From Limnochordia bacterium (GTDB taxonomy: Bacteria; Bacillota; Limnochordia; Darwinibacteriales; DTU012): a DNA stretch of 6,100 nucleotides. A program made the position numbers and the translations under genes. How positions within the stretch are numbered: the stretch's first letter is position 1; every line of letters starts with the position of its first letter. Below the pieces are notes generated by a model that had not been told where the DNA came from, made no database searches, and saw only the letters and a program-made list of their open reading frames with translations. This document shows positions 4,897-6,100 of the stretch, piece by piece. The stretch is taken from NCBI GenBank assembly GCA_007116995.1, contig SKHL01000149.1:1-6100 (forward strand), in the 5' to 3' direction.

Positions 4897-5933
4897 CCCG
4901 CGTGCCCTCCTTCCTGGGCGAGGGCGCGGGCGAGATCGAGCAGGCCCACGCTCGTGGGCTCGATGCTGCGCTCGCTCGCCAGGGCATCGGCCTCGTCGAT
5001 CAAGTCGGCGATGAAGCGCAGGTTGCCGTTCTTCCGCGCCAGGGGGAGGAGGGCGGCTGCCGTGTCCGCCGCCTCCGCGCCGAGGCCCAGGCCCCGGCGC
5101 AGCAGCTCGGCCACGTTGTCGCGGGTCGTGCCATCCTCATAGTCCGTAAAGATCGGCTTCATGCAGCGGCCAAAAAGCTGCTGAGCCTCGGAGAAAGTCT
5201 CGTCACTCTGCCGCAGGAGCCGCCGCCAGAGTGTAGGGAAGGCCATCAGCACAAAGCGGCTCGGCGTCTGGTCGACCAGGCTCTTGATCAGGGCGAGGAG
5301 CACGCCGCCACCGTAGTGAGCCTCGTCGATGATCACCGTCTTCCCCTGCGCGAGGAGCGCCAGGGCGGTGCGCATCGCGCCCTCCGCCGTCAGCGCGACC
5401 TCGCCGCCGAGGGCGGCGATCATTAGGTTCAGGATGCGGATCGGGCGGTCCTTCGCGTCGCGCACCAGCTCGACGTGGACGACGTTCTTCGGGTCCTTAT
5501 CCCGCGCGATCTTCGCGCAGGCACTCTTCCCGCAGCCCGTGTGCGCGACGAAGAGCATCACCCGCCGGTCCGTCCGCTGCCCCTGCAGCTTGGCCAGGCG
5601 GCGGCGGAACTGCCCGTAAACGGGCATACTCTCAAAGTAGCCATCCCCCAGCTCGCCCGAGCCGTCGATCTCGCGCACCAGGATGCGCAGGCGTGGCAAA
5701 ACCCGCGCCACCGAGACCTCGCTGAAGTCGCCGCTGCGCAGGCGGTAGCGCCAGGTGCGCACGCTCCGCAGGTAGCTGCTGTAGCGGCTCACAAACTCGT
5801 CGTCGCCAAGGCCGAGGGCGTCCTGGTGCCGGGCGATGCGCTCGACGAGCGCCGCCAGGTCAGCCTCCAGGCCGCTGCGTTTCTCCGCCGCTTGCGCGGC
5901 CCGTTCTTCCGTTGTCGTTGTCGTGTATCCCAT
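4893..5933 (-). CDS. MuB-like AAA+ ATPase, transposition target-capture protein
   Basis: A 346-residue protein of the MuB/ExeA type of AAA+ ATPases. In Mu, MuB binds DNA with ATP, captures the target site, stimulates the transposase and gives target immunity. Residues about 29-75 look like a helix-turn-helix region, as expected at the MuB N terminus. The Walker A motif is AHTGCGKS (130-137); the usual first glycine is alanine. The Walker B motif is TVIIDEAH (199-206). A strand like sensor 1 lies at FVLMAFP (227-233), and Arg256 is a possible arginine finger. The length is slightly above Mu MuB (312). The start is the ATG at 5933, chosen for its GGAG site; a longer TTG form at 5984 would add 17 Asn/Asp-rich residues encoded by the hexamer repeat. 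The next gene overlaps its stop in ATGA. The ATPase call is firm and the MuB role follows from context. Confidence 0.9.
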   Translation of the reverse strand: MGYTTTTTEERAAQAAEKRSGLEADLAALVERIARHQDALGLGDDEFVSRYSSYLRSVRTWRYRLRSGDFSEVSVARVLPRLRILVREIDGSGELGDGYFESMPVYGQFRRRLAKLQGQRTDRRVMLFVAHTGCGKSACAKIARDKDPKNVVHVELVRDAKDRPIRILNLMIAALGGEVALTAEGAMRTALALLAQGKTVIIDEAHYGGGVLLALIKSLVDQTPSRFVLMAFPTLWRRLLRQSDETFSEAQQLFGRCMKPIFTDYEDGTTRDNVAELLRRGLGLGAEAADTAAALLPLARKNGNLRFIADLIDEADALASERSIEPTSVGLLDLARALAQEGGHAG

Positions 5934-5941
5934 GGTTTTTT

Positions 5942-5945
5942 CTCC
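5942..5945 (-). promoter_or_regulatory. Shine-Dalgarno GGAG fixing the ATPase start
   Basis: On the minus strand GGAG stands eight bases before the ATG at 5933. This favours that start over the in-frame TTG at 5984, which has no such site but would give a TTGA overlap with the transposase stop. Confidence 0.7.
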
Positions 5946-5968
5946 GTTGTCGTTGTCGTTGTCGTTGT
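5945..5968. repeat. Hexanucleotide tandem repeat, 4 copies, ahead of the ATPase gene
   Basis: Four exact CGTTGT units (plus strand) fill 5945-5968, between the transposase stop and the ATPase start. Two more exact units lie inside the ATPase gene at 5910-5921, where on the minus strand they encode part of a threonine run at residues 4-8. The repeat therefore flands both sides of the start codon region. Slipped-strand copying is the likely source. On the minus strand it reads ACAACG, which would leave the leader unstructured near the ribosome-binding site. Confidence 0.85.
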
Positions 5969-5980
5969 TGCCCCCGTGGC

Positions 5981-6100
5981 TCAATAGTCCACGAGGTCGA
6001 AAATGTTGATCGGGCGGCGCTCTGCGGAGGCCCCGGCGAGTGCGCCCTCGCGGCGCTGGCGGCGCTCGCGCACCGTCGTGGCGGCGTCGGCGTCGGTAGC
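5981..6100 (-). CDS. C-terminal end of probable MuA-type transposase (partial)
   Basis: An open frame enters from the right edge and ends in TGA at 5983-5981, giving the last 39 residues of a protein. The tail has an arginine-rich stretch (RERRQRRE) followed by RRPINIFDLVDY at the very end. In Mu, the extreme C-terminal part of the transposase is basic and contacts the MuB ATPase. The position directly before a MuB-like gene on the same strand supports this identity, but no catalytic DDE residues are in view, so the call rests mainly on gene order. The next gene begins 47 bases downstream, or overlaps it by four bases if its TTG codon at 5984 is used. Confidence 0.6.
   Translation of the reverse strand, partial: ATDADAATTVRERRQRREGALAGASAERRPINIFDLVDY

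Larger units (their letters stand above)
1..6100 (-). mobile_element. Mu-like transposable (pro)phage segment, early region to first head gene
   Basis: The whole window reads as one phage operon on the minus strand. Seen directly: a MuB-type AAA+ ATPase, a DUF3164-type protein, small winged-helix and helix-turn-helix proteins, many ATGA stop/start overlaps, and a MuF-type head protein with the DGRVRDGH and NCRC motifs. A transposase followed by a MuB-like ATPase is the hallmark of Mu-like phages. Neither end of the element is in view, so no attachment ends or target-site duplication can be given. Whether it is a complete functional prophage cannot be judged, but no gene here looks frameshifted or broken. 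Confidence 0.85.

Noticed and set aside
1..6100. CRISPR arrays, tRNA or rRNA genes, insertion sequences
   Set aside because: The repeats seen are short microsatellite-like units without spacers. No tRNA-like cloverleaf, rRNA segment or terminal inverted repeats with a transposase were found.

Overview
The window is part of the left (early) arm of a Mu-like transposable phage or prophage, in GC-rich DNA from a bacterium I cannot name. All supported genes lie on the minus strand and read from position 6100 towards 1. They form one tight operon: five neighbouring pairs share an ATGA stop/start overlap, or six if the small ORF at 2036-2233 is real. The identity rests on three things. A AAA+ ATPase with Walker A and B motifs and an N-terminal helix-turn-helix (MuB type) follows the end of an upstream gene that sits where the MuA-type transposase should be. 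A DUF3164 protein, common in Mu-like phages, lies further on. A clear MuF-type head morphogenesis protein lies near the left edge. The host is unresolved. Strong Shine-Dalgarno sites occur before some genes and none before others, and two gaps carry short TTTCAG-type tandem repeats.

Layout in transcription order: C-terminal 39 residues of the probable transposase (6100-5981); MuB-like target-capture ATPase (5933-4893); two unrecognised small proteins (4896-4504 and 4507-4022); DUF3164 protein (3990-3370); small winged-helix protein (3324-3004); unrecognised 188-residue protein (3007-2441); 72-residue small phage protein (2448-2230). Then comes the only long break between confident genes (2229-2040). 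It holds a well-formed four-helix RNA-like element (2183-2076), and a 65-codon ORF (2233-2036) runs through it. After the break come an excisionase-like helix-turn-helix protein (2039-1548), an unrecognised 137-residue protein (1546-1133), the MuF-type protein (1136-216), and the start of another gene running off the left edge (219-1).

Working together, the right half should carry out and control replicative transposition (transposase plus ATPase) with accessory DNA-binding proteins. The left end begins virion assembly. The MuF gene is usually preceded by terminase and portal genes, but here it follows the early block with no portal or terminase in between. The RNA-like element and the helix-turn-helix gene sit at that early-to-structural boundary. 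The element's shape and some of its sequence recall the C4-type antisense RNAs of P1/P7-like phages, though I cannot verify this here. It is the most promising lead in the window.
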